Below are positions 8,321-21,309 of a stretch of 64,000 nt of DNA, in pieces. The stretch covers positions 62,001 to 126,000 of the forward strand of contig NZ_JADABY010000023.1 of assembly GCF_015672735.1 (NCBI RefSeq). The letters are read 5' to 3'. Position 1 is the first letter of the stretch. Each line of letters begins with the position of its first letter. Below the pieces are notes generated by a model, which saw only the letters and a list, made by a program, of their open reading frames with translations, ran no database searches and was not told the origin of the DNA. The stretch comes from Citrobacter sp. Res13-Sevr-PEB04-36 (GTDB taxonomy: Bacteria > Pseudomonadota > Gammaproteobacteria > Enterobacterales > Enterobacteriaceae). Made by a program: the position numbers and the translations under genes.

Positions 8321-8659
8321 TTACAGTGCGGCTTCGTCGGCTTCGCCGGTACGAATACGAATCACACGTTGCAGCTCGGCGACAAAAATTTTGCCGTCGC
8401 CAATTTTTCCGGTGTAGGCCGACTTGCTGATGACATCGATCACCTCATCAAGTTGATCGTCGGCAATCGCCACATCAATCTTCACCTTCGGTAAAAAATT
8501 GACGCTATATTCGGCTCCCCGGTACAGCTCGGCATGGCCTTTCTGTCGACCAAAGCCCTTCACTTCGGTGACGGTCAGCCCCTGAATACCAATAGACGAC
8601 AGTGCTTCACGGACGTCTTCCAGTTTGAACGGTTTGATTACCACGGTAACCAGCTTCAT
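8321..8659 (-). CDS. glnK: Nitrogen regulatory PII-like protein GlnK
   Basis: A 112-residue PII protein starting MKLVTVVIKPF at 8659. A longer in-frame start adds 14 residues that do not belong to the family. Tyr51 in the T-loop (YRGAEYSVN) is the uridylylation site, and the B- and C-loop motifs (GKIGDGKIFV, IRIRTGE) are intact. GlnK binds ATP/ADP and 2-oxoglutarate, and caps AmtB trimers when deuridylylated. It is transcribed with amtB from a sigma-54 promoter. Confidence 0.98.
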   Translation of the reverse strand: MKLVTVVIKPFKLEDVREALSSIGIQGLTVTEVKGFGRQKGHAELYRGAEYSVNFLPKVKIDVAIADDQLDEVIDVISKSAYTGKIGDGKIFVAELQRVIRIRTGEADEAAL

Positions 8660-8712
8660 AGATCCCCTCCAGTCAGAATTCAGTAGTGGCTGCAGATACA
8701 CAGGATGAATAT

Positions 8713-8728
8713 TGCAAGGGATGTGCCA
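8713..8728 (-). promoter_or_regulatory. Sigma-54 promoter of glnK-amtB
   Basis: The minus strand reads TGGCACATCCCTTGCA, matching the RpoN -24/-12 consensus (TGGCAC, 5 bp, TTGC). It lies 54 bp upstream of the glnK ATG. Confidence 0.92.
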
Positions 8729-8790
8729 GGAATGAAAAACGCGGGATGATTCAGGCTCGCAGGGCGCGGCCGGAGTGGAAAAAGAAAAAA

Positions 8791-8843
8791 CGCACTATAA
8801 CGGTGCATAGTGCGTTACATTTTTGCACCAGATTGTTGATGCT
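8791..8843. promoter_or_regulatory. NtrC (GlnG) binding sites, candidate
   Basis: GCACT-N5-GGTGCA at 8792-8807 is a good match to the NtrC consensus TGCACY-N5-RGTGCA. A weaker second site begins TGCACC at 8824. Both lie 65-130 bp upstream of the sigma-54 promoter, the usual enhancer range. The first is embedded in a larger palindrome (GCACTAT...ATAGTGC, 8792-8813). Confidence 0.65.
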
Positions 8844-8859
8844 TCTCATACCGATTTTG

Positions 8860-12429
<3,570 letters not shown>

Positions 12430-12473
12430 GCGTTATGTCCTGACATGATTTCCGACAATGAGCGCCGGGAGAA

Positions 12474-12932
12474 TTATTCAATAGGTAGAGCAGTTGTGTA
12501 TTTAATCTGTTCCATCGCAAAGCTTGAAGTGACGTCCGACAGCCCCGGTACACTGTTCACCAATCGTTTGTAGAAGTCATCGTAGCGTTTCATATCCGCG
12601 ACCTGAACCCGCATCAGGTAGTCATACTCCCCGGCCATGCGCCAGAACCCCAGAACTTCTGGCATCCCGGTAACTTCGGTCACAAAGCGACAGTACCATT
12701 CACTGCTGTGATGCTGCGTTTTGATCAGCACAAAGGCGGTTAGCCCCAGCCCAAGTTTTTCGGGGTCCAGCAGCGCGACTTTGCCAAGCAGAACGCCGTC
12801 ATCCTCAAGCCGCTTGAGTCGTTTCCAGCAGGGGGTGGTTGTCAGATTAACGGCATCCGCGAGTGCCTGCAAAGAAAGGGTGCAATCCTGTTGCAGCAAG
12901 CCGAGCAGCTTGCGGTCAATTTTGTCTAACAT
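12474..12932 (-). CDS. decR: Lrp/AsnC-family regulator of cysteine detoxification DecR (YbaO)
   Basis: Starting at [10 protein letters not shown] (12932) gives 152 residues, the E. coli length. An in-frame start two codons upstream is also possible. The N-terminal helix-turn-helix ([24 protein letters not shown]) and C-terminal RAM ligand-binding domain (about 65-150) are complete. DecR activates cysteine desulfhydrase genes in response to cysteine. Here it is divergent from a cdsH-type gene 112 bp away, the Salmonella arrangement, which makes that gene the likely target. Confidence 0.95.
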   Translation of the reverse strand: MLDKIDRKLLGLLQQDCTLSLQALADAVNLTTTPCWKRLKRLEDDGVLLGKVALLDPEKLGLGLTAFVLIKTQHHSSEWYCRFVTEVTGMPEVLGFWRMAGEYDYLMRVQVADMKRYDDFYKRLVNSVPGLSDVTSSFAMEQIKYTTALPIE

Positions 12933-13044
12933 ATCCACTCCACAGAGAAGAATTTTCTCCCTACATTCTATTTTAAAGGCTAAATGGCAACAATTTTTTC
13001 CGTGCTTTTCGCTACTCTAGGCACAAAATGACAAATGGATATTA

Positions 13045-14100
13045 ATGATGAATAGCTCCTGGGTTAAAAACGCCATCAATGAAATCAATGCGGATTATCA
13101 ACGCTCCGCAGACACCCATCTTATCCGCCTGTCACTTCCGGCGTTCCCAGGTATTCAGCTGTACCTGAAAGATGAAAGTACACATCCGACCGGTAGCCTG
13201 AAACATCGACTGGCGCGTTCACTGTTCCTGTACGGACTGTGCAATGGCTGGATCAAAGAAGGCACCACCATCATTGAATCATCTTCCGGCTCTACGGCGG
13301 TTTCTGAAGCCTATTTCGCCCGCCTGCTGGGGCTGCCGTTTATCGCCGTCATGCCGTCTTGCACGGCAAAACGCAAAGTTGAACAGATTGAGTTTTACGG
13401 CGGTCGCTGCCATTTCGTGGAAAGCGCCTGCGAAATTTATGCCGCGTCTGAACAGCTGGCCCGTGAGCTCAACGGCCATTACATGGACCAGTTCACCTAC
13501 GCCGAGCGCGCCACCGACTGGCGCGGCAATAACAATATTGCCGACAGTATCTTCCGCCAGATGTCATGTGAGCCACATCCCGTTCCCCGCCACATTGTGA
13601 TGAGTGCCGGAACCGGCGGCACGTCAGCAACCATTGGGCGCTACATTCGCTGCCAGGGTTATGACACCAGGCTGATGGTAGTAGACCCGGAAAACTCTGT
13701 TTTTCTACCATACTGGCAGGCGCGTGATGCCACATTACGCAGCCCGGTGGGCAGTAAAATCGAAGGTATCGGTCGCCCGCGCGTCGAGCCGTCTTTCATT
13801 CCTGACGTGGTTGATGAAATGCTGCGCGTGCCGGATGCCGCCAGCGTCGCCACCGCACACTGGCTGGAAACACAGTTGGGTCGCAAAGTCGGCGCGTCAA
13901 CCGGGACCAATATGTGGGGTACACTGCAACTTGCCGCTCGTATGCGTGAAGCCAGAGAAACGGGCTCGCTGGTAACACTGCTGTGCGACAGCGGCGAACG
14001 TTACCTTGAGACCTACTACAACCCAGAGTGGGTCAATGCGCATATTGGCGATTTGACACCATGGAAAGCGGAAATCTCCCGACTGCTGAATACCCAGTAA
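13045..14100 (+). CDS. cdsH: PLP-dependent L-cysteine desulfhydrase, CdsH type
   Basis: A 351-residue fold-type II PLP enzyme of the cysteine synthase family. The cofactor lysine is Lys53 in PTGSLKHR. The substrate-binding [10 protein letters not shown] loop and phosphate-binding [10 protein letters not shown] loop are visible. In Salmonella the neighbour of ybaO in this position (CdsH) breaks cysteine down to pyruvate, ammonia and sulfide. The gene is absent from this locus in E. coli K-12. Two adjacent ATG codons exist; the second (13048) is equally possible. The short divergent gap to decR should contain the DecR site. Confidence 0.85.
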   Translation: MMNSSWVKNAINEINADYQRSADTHLIRLSLPAFPGIQLYLKDESTHPTGSLKHRLARSLFLYGLCNGWIKEGTTIIESSSGSTAVSEAYFARLLGLPFIAVMPSCTAKRKVEQIEFYGGRCHFVESACEIYAASEQLARELNGHYMDQFTYAERATDWRGNNNIADSIFRQMSCEPHPVPRHIVMSAGTGGTSATIGRYIRCQGYDTRLMVVDPENSVFLPYWQARDATLRSPVGSKIEGIGRPRVEPSFIPDVVDEMLRVPDAASVATAHWLETQLGRKVGASTGTNMWGTLQLAARMREARETGSLVTLLCDSGERYLETYYNPEWVNAHIGDLTPWKAEISRLLNTQ

Positions 14101-14106
14101 TCCAGC

Positions 14107-14137
14107 AAAAAAAAAGCCAGACCTAATGGTCTGGCTT
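14107..14137. terminator. Rho-independent terminator after cof
   Basis: A perfect 9-bp stem AGCCAGACC/GGTCTGGCT with a 4-nt loop is followed on the minus strand by a run of nine T. It serves cof, and perhaps weakly the convergent cdsH. Confidence 0.9.
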
Positions 14138-14152
14138 GCTGGAAGGGATCTC

Positions 14153-14971
14153 TCATTCGGGGGAATAAGGTAGATGCGGATTATCCAGCCAATGTGTTAA
14201 AAAGTGCGATACCGCCTGATTGCGACAATGTCCAATCACCGGTAAATCAGGAAGCTCAGCAATTAATTGCGGCATGGCGTTGCCCATAATCAAACCTCGC
14301 CCCACGCTGCCCAGCATCTCGCGATCGTTCATCGCGTCACCAAATGCCATACACTCGGCCATTGAAAAACCTAAATGGTCGCTCAGTACCGCCAGCGCAG
14401 AGCCTTTGTTACAACCCAACGGCAGCACTTCAAGACAGTCTACGGCGGAAAAACAGAGATTTGCCTGCTCACCCAGCGCCTCATTCAATTGAATGCGCAG
14501 GCGGATCAGGTCGTCATGATCGCCGCAGAAGCAGATCTTCGTCACTTGATGCGCGGGGATACGTTTCACATCCACGATCTGATAACGGAATCCGCTGTAC
14601 ACATGCGCCTTGAGGATCTCCGGGATCTCCTGCCTGGTGAACCAGCCATTGTCATTAAAGACATGCATGCTGGCCTGGGTATCCCACTTCTGATGCAGGA
14701 CGGTATCTGCTGCCTCGGGTGCCAGATCCTGACGATGCAGTACGTCCCCTTCCAGCGAATGAATACGCGTCCCGTTACCCGTTATCAAAAATGCGTCCAG
14801 CGAGAGGGTCCCTAAGATATGACGCATCTCCAGCACATGGCGGCCAGTGGCAAACGTCAGCGTGATGTCACGTTCACGCAAGCGCGCCAGGGTAGAGAGC
14901 GTTTCATCACCTAAATGGTGATTCGGCATCAACAGGGTGCCATCCATATCAAATGCAGCCAGACGAGCCAT
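14153..14971 (-). CDS. cof: HMP-PP phosphatase Cof (HAD superfamily)
   Basis: The ATG at 14971 gives [14 protein letters not shown] and 272 residues, as in E. coli. HAD motif I (FDMDGT, Asp8 and Asp10), the FATGR motif II and the C-terminal [11 protein letters not shown] motif IV are present. The Cof-type cap domain lies between about residues 85 and 190. The enzyme hydrolyses 4-amino-2-methyl-5-hydroxymethylpyrimidine pyrophosphate and other phosphoesters, including PLP, in the cytosol. It is divergent from ybaE. Confidence 0.95.
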   Translation of the reverse strand: MARLAAFDMDGTLLMPNHHLGDETLSTLARLRERDITLTFATGRHVLEMRHILGTLSLDAFLITGNGTRIHSLEGDVLHRQDLAPEAADTVLHQKWDTQASMHVFNDNGWFTRQEIPEILKAHVYSGFRYQIVDVKRIPAHQVTKICFCGDHDDLIRLRIQLNEALGEQANLCFSAVDCLEVLPLGCNKGSALAVLSDHLGFSMAECMAFGDAMNDREMLGSVGRGLIMGNAMPQLIAELPDLPVIGHCRNQAVSHFLTHWLDNPHLPYSPE

Positions 14972-15094
14972 TTCTTTCTCCACACTGTGACGCGGTTAAC
15001 TTGTGGTTCAGTATCACCTGAGATATACGGAAGTAATAGTGAATAGATAAAACGAATTGTTCCGGGTTTATTTTGCCCGAAGGATGAAGTGCAA

Positions 15095-16795
15095 ATGCGA
15101 CTTTTGAATCGATTGAATCAGTACCAACGCCTCTGGCAGCCCTCAAACGGAGAGCCGCAGTCGGTCACCGTCGGCGAACTGGCTGAGCGCTGTTTTTGCA
15201 GCGAGCGCCATGTCCGTACGCTGCTGCGCCAGGCACAGGAAGCGGGTTGGCTGTTATGGGAAGCACGCTCAGGACGCGGGAAACGGGGGCAACTGCGCTT
15301 TTTGGTCACGCCCGACTCACTGCGCAATACGATGATGGAGCAGGCACTGCAAAAGGGAGAGCAGCGTAGCGTGCTTGAACTGGCGCAACTGGCCCCCGGA
15401 GAATTAAGAACGCTGCTGCAGCCGTTTATGGGCGGCCAGTGGCAAAACGATACGCCAACCCTACGTATTCCCTACTACCGCCCACTTGATCCCCTCCGCC
15501 CCGGCTTTCTCCCCGGCCGCGCCGAGCAGCATCTGGCCGGGCAAGTCTTCTCCGGACTGACCCGTTTTGACAGTACGACCCAACGCCCCTGCGGCGATTT
15601 GGCCCACCACTGGGATATCTCTGCCGATGGCCTGCGCTGGGATTTCTATATTCGCTCTACGCTGCACTGGCATAACGGCGACGCGCTAAGCACCACACAG
15701 CTACATCAACGCCTACAGCGACTACTGGACCTGCCCGCGCTCAATACGTTATTTATCAGCGTGAAGCATATTGAGGTGACACATCCTCAATGCCTGACGT
15801 TTATTTTACATCGACCCGACTTCTGGCTGGCACACCGTCTGGCCAGCTACAGCAGTCATCTGGCGCACCCGGAACAGCCGCTCGTCGGTACCGGCCCGTT
15901 TCGGCTGACGCAGTTTACCCCTGAACTGGTACGCATTGAGAGCCATGATCACTATCACCTTAGCCACCCGCTGCTGAAAGCCATTGAATTTTGGATAACA
16001 CCGCAGCTTTTCGACCAAGATCTGGGTACCAGCTGCCGCCATCCGGTGCAAATTGCGATTGGCAAACCTGAGGAGCTACCGATGCTGAGCCAGGTCAGTA
16101 GCGGGATCAGCCTCGGATTTTGTTATTTAACACTCAGGAAAAGCGCACGACTGAACACGCTACAGGCGCGTAGGTTGGTCAATATAATTCACCGCTCTTC
16201 CCTGTTACAGACACTTGAGGTAGAAGAAAATCTCATTACCCCAAGCAATGCGCTGCTGCCAGGATGGACCATTCCAAAGTGGGATGAGCTGGATGAAGTT
16301 GCCCTGCCGGAAAAACTGACGCTGGTCTATCACCTACCGGTAGAACTGCACGCCATGGCTGAACAGCTTCGTCAGGCACTAGCGCTACTAGGATGCGAGT
16401 TAACGCTGATTTTTCACAATGCCAAAAACTGGGACGGCAACCATCCTCTGGCCCAGGCCGATCTGATGATGGGTGACAGGCTGATTGGCGAGGCGCCGGA
16501 ATACACGCTTGAACAGTGGCTACGCTGCGATCAGCTCTGGCCGCATGTTCTGGATGCCCCGGCATTCTCTCATTTGCAGGCCACGCTGGATGCGCTGCAA
16601 ATTCAGGCAGACGAGAACCATCGTCACGCGGCGTTACAGCAGGTTTTCGCCGGCCTGATGAATGACGCCACGCTGACGCCGCTGTTTAATTACCATTACC
16701 GCATTAGCGCCCCGCCGGGCGTTAATGGCGTACGGCTCAATCCCAGAGGCTGGTTTGAGTTCGCTGAAGCCTGGCTGCCACCACCTTCATCATGA
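15095..16795 (+). CDS. ybaE: SgrR-like transcriptional regulator/solute-binding fusion YbaE
   Basis: The ATG at 15095 gives MRLLNRLNQYQRLW and 566 residues, the E. coli YbaE length, behind an AAGGATG ribosome-binding site. The N-terminal 110 residues are a winged helix like that of SgrR (RCFCSERHVRTLLRQA). The remainder resembles periplasmic oligopeptide-binding proteins (SBP_bac_5, e.g. LRIPYYRPLDPLRPGFL, HLAGQVFSGL) but has no signal peptide, so it probably senses a small ligand in the cytosol. Target genes are unknown. Confidence 0.93.
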   Translation: MRLLNRLNQYQRLWQPSNGEPQSVTVGELAERCFCSERHVRTLLRQAQEAGWLLWEARSGRGKRGQLRFLVTPDSLRNTMMEQALQKGEQRSVLELAQLAPGELRTLLQPFMGGQWQNDTPTLRIPYYRPLDPLRPGFLPGRAEQHLAGQVFSGLTRFDSTTQRPCGDLAHHWDISADGLRWDFYIRSTLHWHNGDALSTTQLHQRLQRLLDLPALNTLFISVKHIEVTHPQCLTFILHRPDFWLAHRLASYSSHLAHPEQPLVGTGPFRLTQFTPELVRIESHDHYHLSHPLLKAIEFWITPQLFDQDLGTSCRHPVQIAIGKPEELPMLSQVSSGISLGFCYLTLRKSARLNTLQARRLVNIIHRSSLLQTLEVEENLITPSNALLPGWTIPKWDELDEVALPEKLTLVYHLPVELHAMAEQLRQALALLGCELTLIFHNAKNWDGNHPLAQADLMMGDRLIGEAPEYTLEQWLRCDQLWPHVLDAPAFSHLQATLDALQIQADENHRHAALQQVFAGLMNDATLTPLFNYHYRISAPPGVNGVRLNPRGWFEFAEAWLPPPSS

Positions 16796-16859
16796 AGAAG
16801 CTGGTCGACGGCACGTCCAAACGCTACCATAGAGTTTTCGTTATTTGTCAGGAAAAGCC

Positions 16860-17555
16860 ATGAAACGTGCCGTTGTTGTATTTAGTGGAGGTCAGGACTC
16901 CACCACCTGTCTGGCGCAAGCGCTACATCAATATGATGAAGTGCACTGCGTGACCTTTGATTATGGTCAGCGCCATCGCGCTGAGATTGATGTCGCACGT
17001 GACCTGGCTTTAAAACTGGGCGCACGCGCGCACAAAGTTCTCGATGTCACTCTACTTAGCGAACTGGCAGTCAGCAGCCTGACCCGCGATAATATTCCGG
17101 TACCGGATTACGAGCCGGACGCAAACGGCATTCCCAATACCTTTGTGCCAGGACGTAATATTTTATTCTTAACGCTGACGGCGATTTACGCATATCAGGT
17201 GCAAGCGGAAGCGGTCATTACCGGCGTTTGCGAGACCGATTTCTCCGGTTACCCCGATTGTCGCGATGAGTTTGTCAAAGCGCTGAATCATGCCGTGAAT
17301 TTGGGCATGGCAAAAGATATCCGCTTTGAAACCCCACTGATGTGGCTTGATAAAGCCGAAACATGGGCGCTGGCCGACTACTGGGGCAAGCTGGCTCTGG
17401 TTCGTGAAGAGACGCTAACCTGCTATAACGGCATTAAGGGCGACGGTTGCGGCCAGTGTGCTGCCTGTAACCTGCGGGCCAAGGGTCTGAACCATTACCT
17501 GGCGGATAAACCGTCAGTGATGGCGGCCATGAAGCAGAAAACCGGATTAAAGTAA
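16860..17555 (+). CDS. queC: 7-cyano-7-deazaguanine synthase QueC
   Basis: The ATG at 16860 gives [17 protein letters not shown] and 231 residues. The PP-loop SGGQDST (residues 9-15) and the zinc-binding cysteines Cys188, Cys197, Cys200 and Cys203 are all present. QueC converts 7-carboxy-7-deazaguanine to preQ0 using ATP and ammonia, an early step to queuosine. The later steps are encoded in this window by tgt and queA. No preQ1-like riboswitch is evident in the short ybaE-queC gap, and co-transcription with ybaE is plausible. Confidence 0.97.
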   Translation: MKRAVVVFSGGQDSTTCLAQALHQYDEVHCVTFDYGQRHRAEIDVARDLALKLGARAHKVLDVTLLSELAVSSLTRDNIPVPDYEPDANGIPNTFVPGRNILFLTLTAIYAYQVQAEAVITGVCETDFSGYPDCRDEFVKALNHAVNLGMAKDIRFETPLMWLDKAETWALADYWGKLALVREETLTCYNGIKGDGCGQCAACNLRAKGLNHYLADKPSVMAAMKQKTGLK

Positions 17556-17561
17556 TTTGCC

Positions 17562-17650
17562 GCGGTGATAGTGCCGGATGGGACGTTAATGTGTCTTATC
17601 CGGCCTACAAATCCGCATCATTTGCAGGCCTGATAGTTTGCAGGCCCGGC
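17562..17650. repeat. REP-type repeats between queC and fadM
   Basis: Imperfect REP units (TGCCGGATGGGAC, CTTATCCGGCCTAC, GCAGGCCTGATAG, GCAGGCCCGGCAA) lie between the convergent ends of queC and fadM. Confidence 0.75.
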
Positions 17651-17659
17651 AATCTTCCC

Positions 17660-18058
17660 TTACTGCACCATCTGCTCCAGCTTTTCGCGCAACTCCCCTT
17701 CCAGCGGCAGCGCCTTCTGCGTTTTTAAATCGATACAGACGAAGGTAATCAACGCATCGGCCACTACCTGCCCTTCCGGCTCTAACGTGATGGTCTGGTT
17801 TAATACGCCACTTTTGCCATTTAACTGTTGTACCTGGCTGGTGACGGTCAACAGGTCACTCAGCACGGCGGGACGACGGTAGTTGATGTTAATATTAACC
17901 ACCACAAACGCGATGTTGTGCGCGGTCATCCACTGAAAGCTGTCACTGTTTTCCAGACCGTCCCAGCGGGCCTCTTCCAGAAACTCGAGGTAGCGGGCAT
18001 TGTTAACATGCTGATAGACATCGAGATGAAAACCACGAACTTTGATTTGTGTTTGCAT
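17660..18058 (-). CDS. fadM: Long-chain acyl-CoA thioesterase III FadM (YbaW)
   Basis: A 132-residue single hotdog-fold protein with the 4-hydroxybenzoyl-CoA-thioesterase-type motif DVYQHVNNARYLEFLEEAR. Asp13 is the likely catalytic residue. It hydrolyses long-chain acyl-CoA, in E. coli 3,5-tetradecadienoyl-CoA formed during oleate oxidation, and its gene is FadR-controlled there. Length equals E. coli FadM. It lies downstream of ybaV on the same strand with a 106-bp gap. Confidence 0.96.
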   Translation of the reverse strand: MQTQIKVRGFHLDVYQHVNNARYLEFLEEARWDGLENSDSFQWMTAHNIAFVVVNININYRRPAVLSDLLTVTSQVQQLNGKSGVLNQTITLEPEGQVVADALITFVCIDLKTQKALPLEGELREKLEQMVQ

Positions 18059-18164
18059 AACGCAGGAACCCTAATTTGTTTTTATAGGAATAGACTTCAG
18101 GATAAGGAGGTCATAACTGGTATGACCTCTACAGTCTGGCAAATTTTCAGCGCTCTGCAAGTTA

Positions 18165-18611
<447 letters not shown>

Positions 18612-18621
18612 TCAAAAATGG

Positions 18622-18646
18622 AAAAGGCCGCGAAAGCGGCCTTTGG
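18622..18646 (-). terminator. Terminator after ppiD
   Basis: The minus strand reads AAAGGCCGC-TTTC-GCGGCCTTTTCC, a GC-rich 9-bp stem followed by a short T run, 40 bp past the ppiD stop. Confidence 0.85.
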
Positions 18647-18685
18647 TGTATACAACTTTTTGCAATTTTTTGCGAAGCGTCTCGA

Positions 18686-20560
18686 TTATTGCTGCTGTTC
18701 CAGCGCGTCACCGACTTTAATTTTTGCCGCTTTACGCAGGTTGCTCATCAGCGCTTCGAAGACAATCTGTGCGTTGTTCTGAGTAATCCCCTGAACCATC
18801 GCTTTCTTCTGCTCTTCTGGCATTGAACCGGCTTTCACCGCGTCGAGTGCCAGCAAAACAACGTTGCCCTGCATATCGTTCGCTACGCCGTAGCTCGGCT
18901 TGTCTTTCGCCGGCAGCGCCAGACCAAATGCCGCCTGACTCAGCGGATCCTGACCAGTACGGCTCAGGGTTTTCGCTTCACCAAAACTCAGGCCAGCTGC
19001 TTTCATCGCTTCATCGCCTTTACCGGATTTCAGCTCAGCCAGCAATTTGTCGGCATCCAGCTTCGCTTGCTGCTCTGCTTTATTGTGCTTAACAAGCGCG
19101 GTTACTTGATCTTTCACCTCAGCCAGCGGCTTAACGGCTTCAGCTTTATGCTCTGCAATACGCAGCACAAACGCGCGATCGCCATCCACGGTGATGATGT
19201 CAGAGTTGCTGCCCGGAGTGCCATTCTCACCAACCAGACCACCATTGAAAATGATGTCTGAAACAGGTTTGAAATTCAGCTCTTCCGGCAGGCTGTCACG
19301 ACTAAACCAGCCCGTTTCAACAGCTTTCATACCTGCAGCCTGCTCCGCACCCGCCAGGGATTCGTTGTCGTTGCTCGCCGCATCGCTGACTTTCTGCTGC
19401 AGGGCGTAGTATGCGTCCAGCGCTTTTTCCTGCTTCACTTTCGCCGCAATCTCGTCACGCGCTTCGCTCAGCGGTTTAACCTGCGCTGGCTGGACATCAT
19501 CCAAACGTGCCACGAGGAAACCAACAGAAGACTTAATCACGCCTGACAGCTGGCCTTTTTCTTTCAGACCCGCATTCTTCAGCTCTTCTGGTGTGGTGGA
19601 TTCTTCCAGCCATCCCATATCACCGCCGTTACGGGCAGAGATAATGTCGGCGGATTTTTCCTTCGCCAGGGCAGCAAAATCGCCACCTTTGTTCAGCGCA
19701 TCCAGTATCGCTTTGGCTTCATCTTCCGTTTTGGTCTGAATGATGCTGTAACGGTTACGCTGCGGCTGAGTGAACTGATCCTGATGCTGGTCATAATAAG
19801 ACTGAATATCCGCATCGCTGGCCGTTTCCTGCATGGCAGCAGCATCCAGCTTGATGTAGCTCACGCGGAACTGCTCGGGCATCATAAAGTGGTTTTTGTT
19901 CTGCTCGTAGTAGCTGGCAACTTCCTGCTCGGTCACCGACTGCTTTGCCGCAAGCGCGTTGACGTCAATGGTCGCTTCACGCACGATACGCTGCTGTGCG
20001 ACCAGCGCCGCCAGCTCGTCCGTTTCACCCTTCAGCATAAAATCTGTCCCGGCGACACCGTTGATCAGTTGCTGAGTAGTCAGTTGGTTACGCAGCGCCT
20101 GAGCATACTGGTCCGCGGTCATTCCCATCTGATTAACAATCGCGTTATAGCGGTTGTTATCAAATTTACCGTCAACCTGGAATGCAGGCGTGGAGAAGAT
20201 AGCCTGCTTAACCTGCTCATCGCTGATGTTGAGTTTCAGTTCGCGAGAGTATTGGTCCAACAGAGCTTCATCTACCAGACGATTCAGCACCTGCTGACGC
20301 AGCGTTTTCATGTAGCCTTCATTCGCCGCTAGCTCAGAATACTGGTCGCCCAGTTGCTGCTGCATGCGATTACGTTCACTGTTGAACGCATTTTCGAACT
20401 GCCCGCGGCTGATCTCCTGGCCATTCACTTTGGCGGCGTAGTTATTGCCCCCGCCAATCAGGTAACCACTCACGCCGGTCAAAATGAACGACACGATAAT
20501 GATACCGAAAATAATCTTGAGCACGAGACTGTTAGCAGCCGTGCGTAAGCTGTCCATCAT
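18686..20560 (-). CDS. ppiD: Periplasmic folding chaperone PpiD (SurA/parvulin type)
   Basis: A 624-residue protein (E. coli 623) anchored by one N-terminal membrane helix (residues about 12-34). It is followed by a SurA-N-like chaperone region, a parvulin domain (about 265-355, with GGDFAALAKEKSAD and GDMGWL), and a C-terminal chaperone segment. In E. coli PpiD has little prolyl isomerase activity, sits at SecYEG with YfgM and helps emerging secreted proteins fold. The N-terminal MMDSLRTAANS matches E. coli exactly. Confidence 0.97.
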   Translation of the reverse strand: MMDSLRTAANSLVLKIIFGIIIVSFILTGVSGYLIGGGNNYAAKVNGQEISRGQFENAFNSERNRMQQQLGDQYSELAANEGYMKTLRQQVLNRLVDEALLDQYSRELKLNISDEQVKQAIFSTPAFQVDGKFDNNRYNAIVNQMGMTADQYAQALRNQLTTQQLINGVAGTDFMLKGETDELAALVAQQRIVREATIDVNALAAKQSVTEQEVASYYEQNKNHFMMPEQFRVSYIKLDAAAMQETASDADIQSYYDQHQDQFTQPQRNRYSIIQTKTEDEAKAILDALNKGGDFAALAKEKSADIISARNGGDMGWLEESTTPEELKNAGLKEKGQLSGVIKSSVGFLVARLDDVQPAQVKPLSEARDEIAAKVKQEKALDAYYALQQKVSDAASNDNESLAGAEQAAGMKAVETGWFSRDSLPEELNFKPVSDIIFNGGLVGENGTPGSNSDIITVDGDRAFVLRIAEHKAEAVKPLAEVKDQVTALVKHNKAEQQAKLDADKLLAELKSGKGDEAMKAAGLSFGEAKTLSRTGQDPLSQAAFGLALPAKDKPSYGVANDMQGNVVLLALDAVKAGSMPEEQKKAMVQGITQNNAQIVFEALMSNLRKAAKIKVGDALEQQQ

Positions 20561-20765
20561 GGTGTAACCACACTCCGCTGTAGATGACTATACACATTAT
20601 CCTTTAAGCTGCCTCCGCGTTGGCTACAACAACGGCGACAAGGAATTAGAGTATATATGCTTCACGCAGCATAGCGTTTCCTGAACGCTGCGCACAAAGG
20701 TCTATTGTGACAAGAAACAGGGGCGATTGTCAGCACACAACACGTAGAAAGTCCCGGAATCACAA

Positions 20766-20795
20766 ATAAAAAAGGCACATCTGTTGATGCGCCCT
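20766..20795 (-). terminator. Terminator after hupB
   Basis: On the minus strand GGCGCATC-AACA-GATGTGCC is followed by six T and lies 34 bp past the hupB stop. Confidence 0.85.
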
Positions 20796-20828
20796 TGTAC
20801 TTAGTCACATCCCCATAGGGGGAATCGC

Positions 20829-21101
20829 TTAGTTTACCGCGTCTTTCAGTGCTTTACCTGCACGGAAACCCGGTACTTTAGCCGCGGCAATGGTGATCTC
20901 TTTACCAGTTTGCGGGTTGCGACCAGTACGGGCAGCACGCTCTTTAACGGCAAAAGTACCAAAACCTACCAGCGCTACGTCATCACCTTCTTTCAGGGAT
21001 TCGGTAACAGAAGCAATAATTGCATCTAACGCACGTCCAGCCGCAGCTTTGGAGATATCAGCCCCTGCAGCAATTTTGTCGATCAGTTGAGATTTATTCA
21101 C
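20829..21101 (-). CDS. hupB: DNA-binding protein HU-beta
   Basis: This 90-residue HU subunit starts [18 protein letters not shown]. The conserved arm region is [15 protein letters not shown] and the C-terminus is [14 protein letters not shown]-beta dimerises with itself or HU-alpha, bends DNA and organises the nucleoid. It lies 208 bp downstream of lon, separated by a strong terminator, so it has its own promoters. Confidence 0.98.
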   Translation of the reverse strand: MNKSQLIDKIAAGADISKAAAGRALDAIIASVTESLKEGDDVALVGFGTFAVKERAARTGRNPQTGKEITIAAAKVPGFRAGKALKDAVN

Positions 21102-21242
21102 TCTTCTCTTCCTCTTTATAATTTATATCGCACCTGAATCCTTCAAAGTGCGAACGCGCAGCAGTTATATCAGGCCTGCCATGCCCTTACAACACCCGTT
21201 AATGATGGCAAGCCTAATCCGTCATCTAAATTAGCTATACAA

Positions 21243-21277
21243 AAAAAGGCTGGCAAGTCCGAAATGGCCTGCCAGCC
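21243..21277 (-). terminator. Terminator after lon
   Basis: On the minus strand GGCTGGCA...TGCCAGCC forms an 8-bp stem with an internal loop, followed by seven T. Confidence 0.9.
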
Positions 21278-21309
21278 CTGTTTTTATTAGTGCTCTTTGC
21301 GCGAGGTCA

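Noticed and set aside
16796-16859. Possible preQ1 or other riboswitch before queC
   Set aside because: The gap is only 64 bp and shows no recognisable aptamer core.
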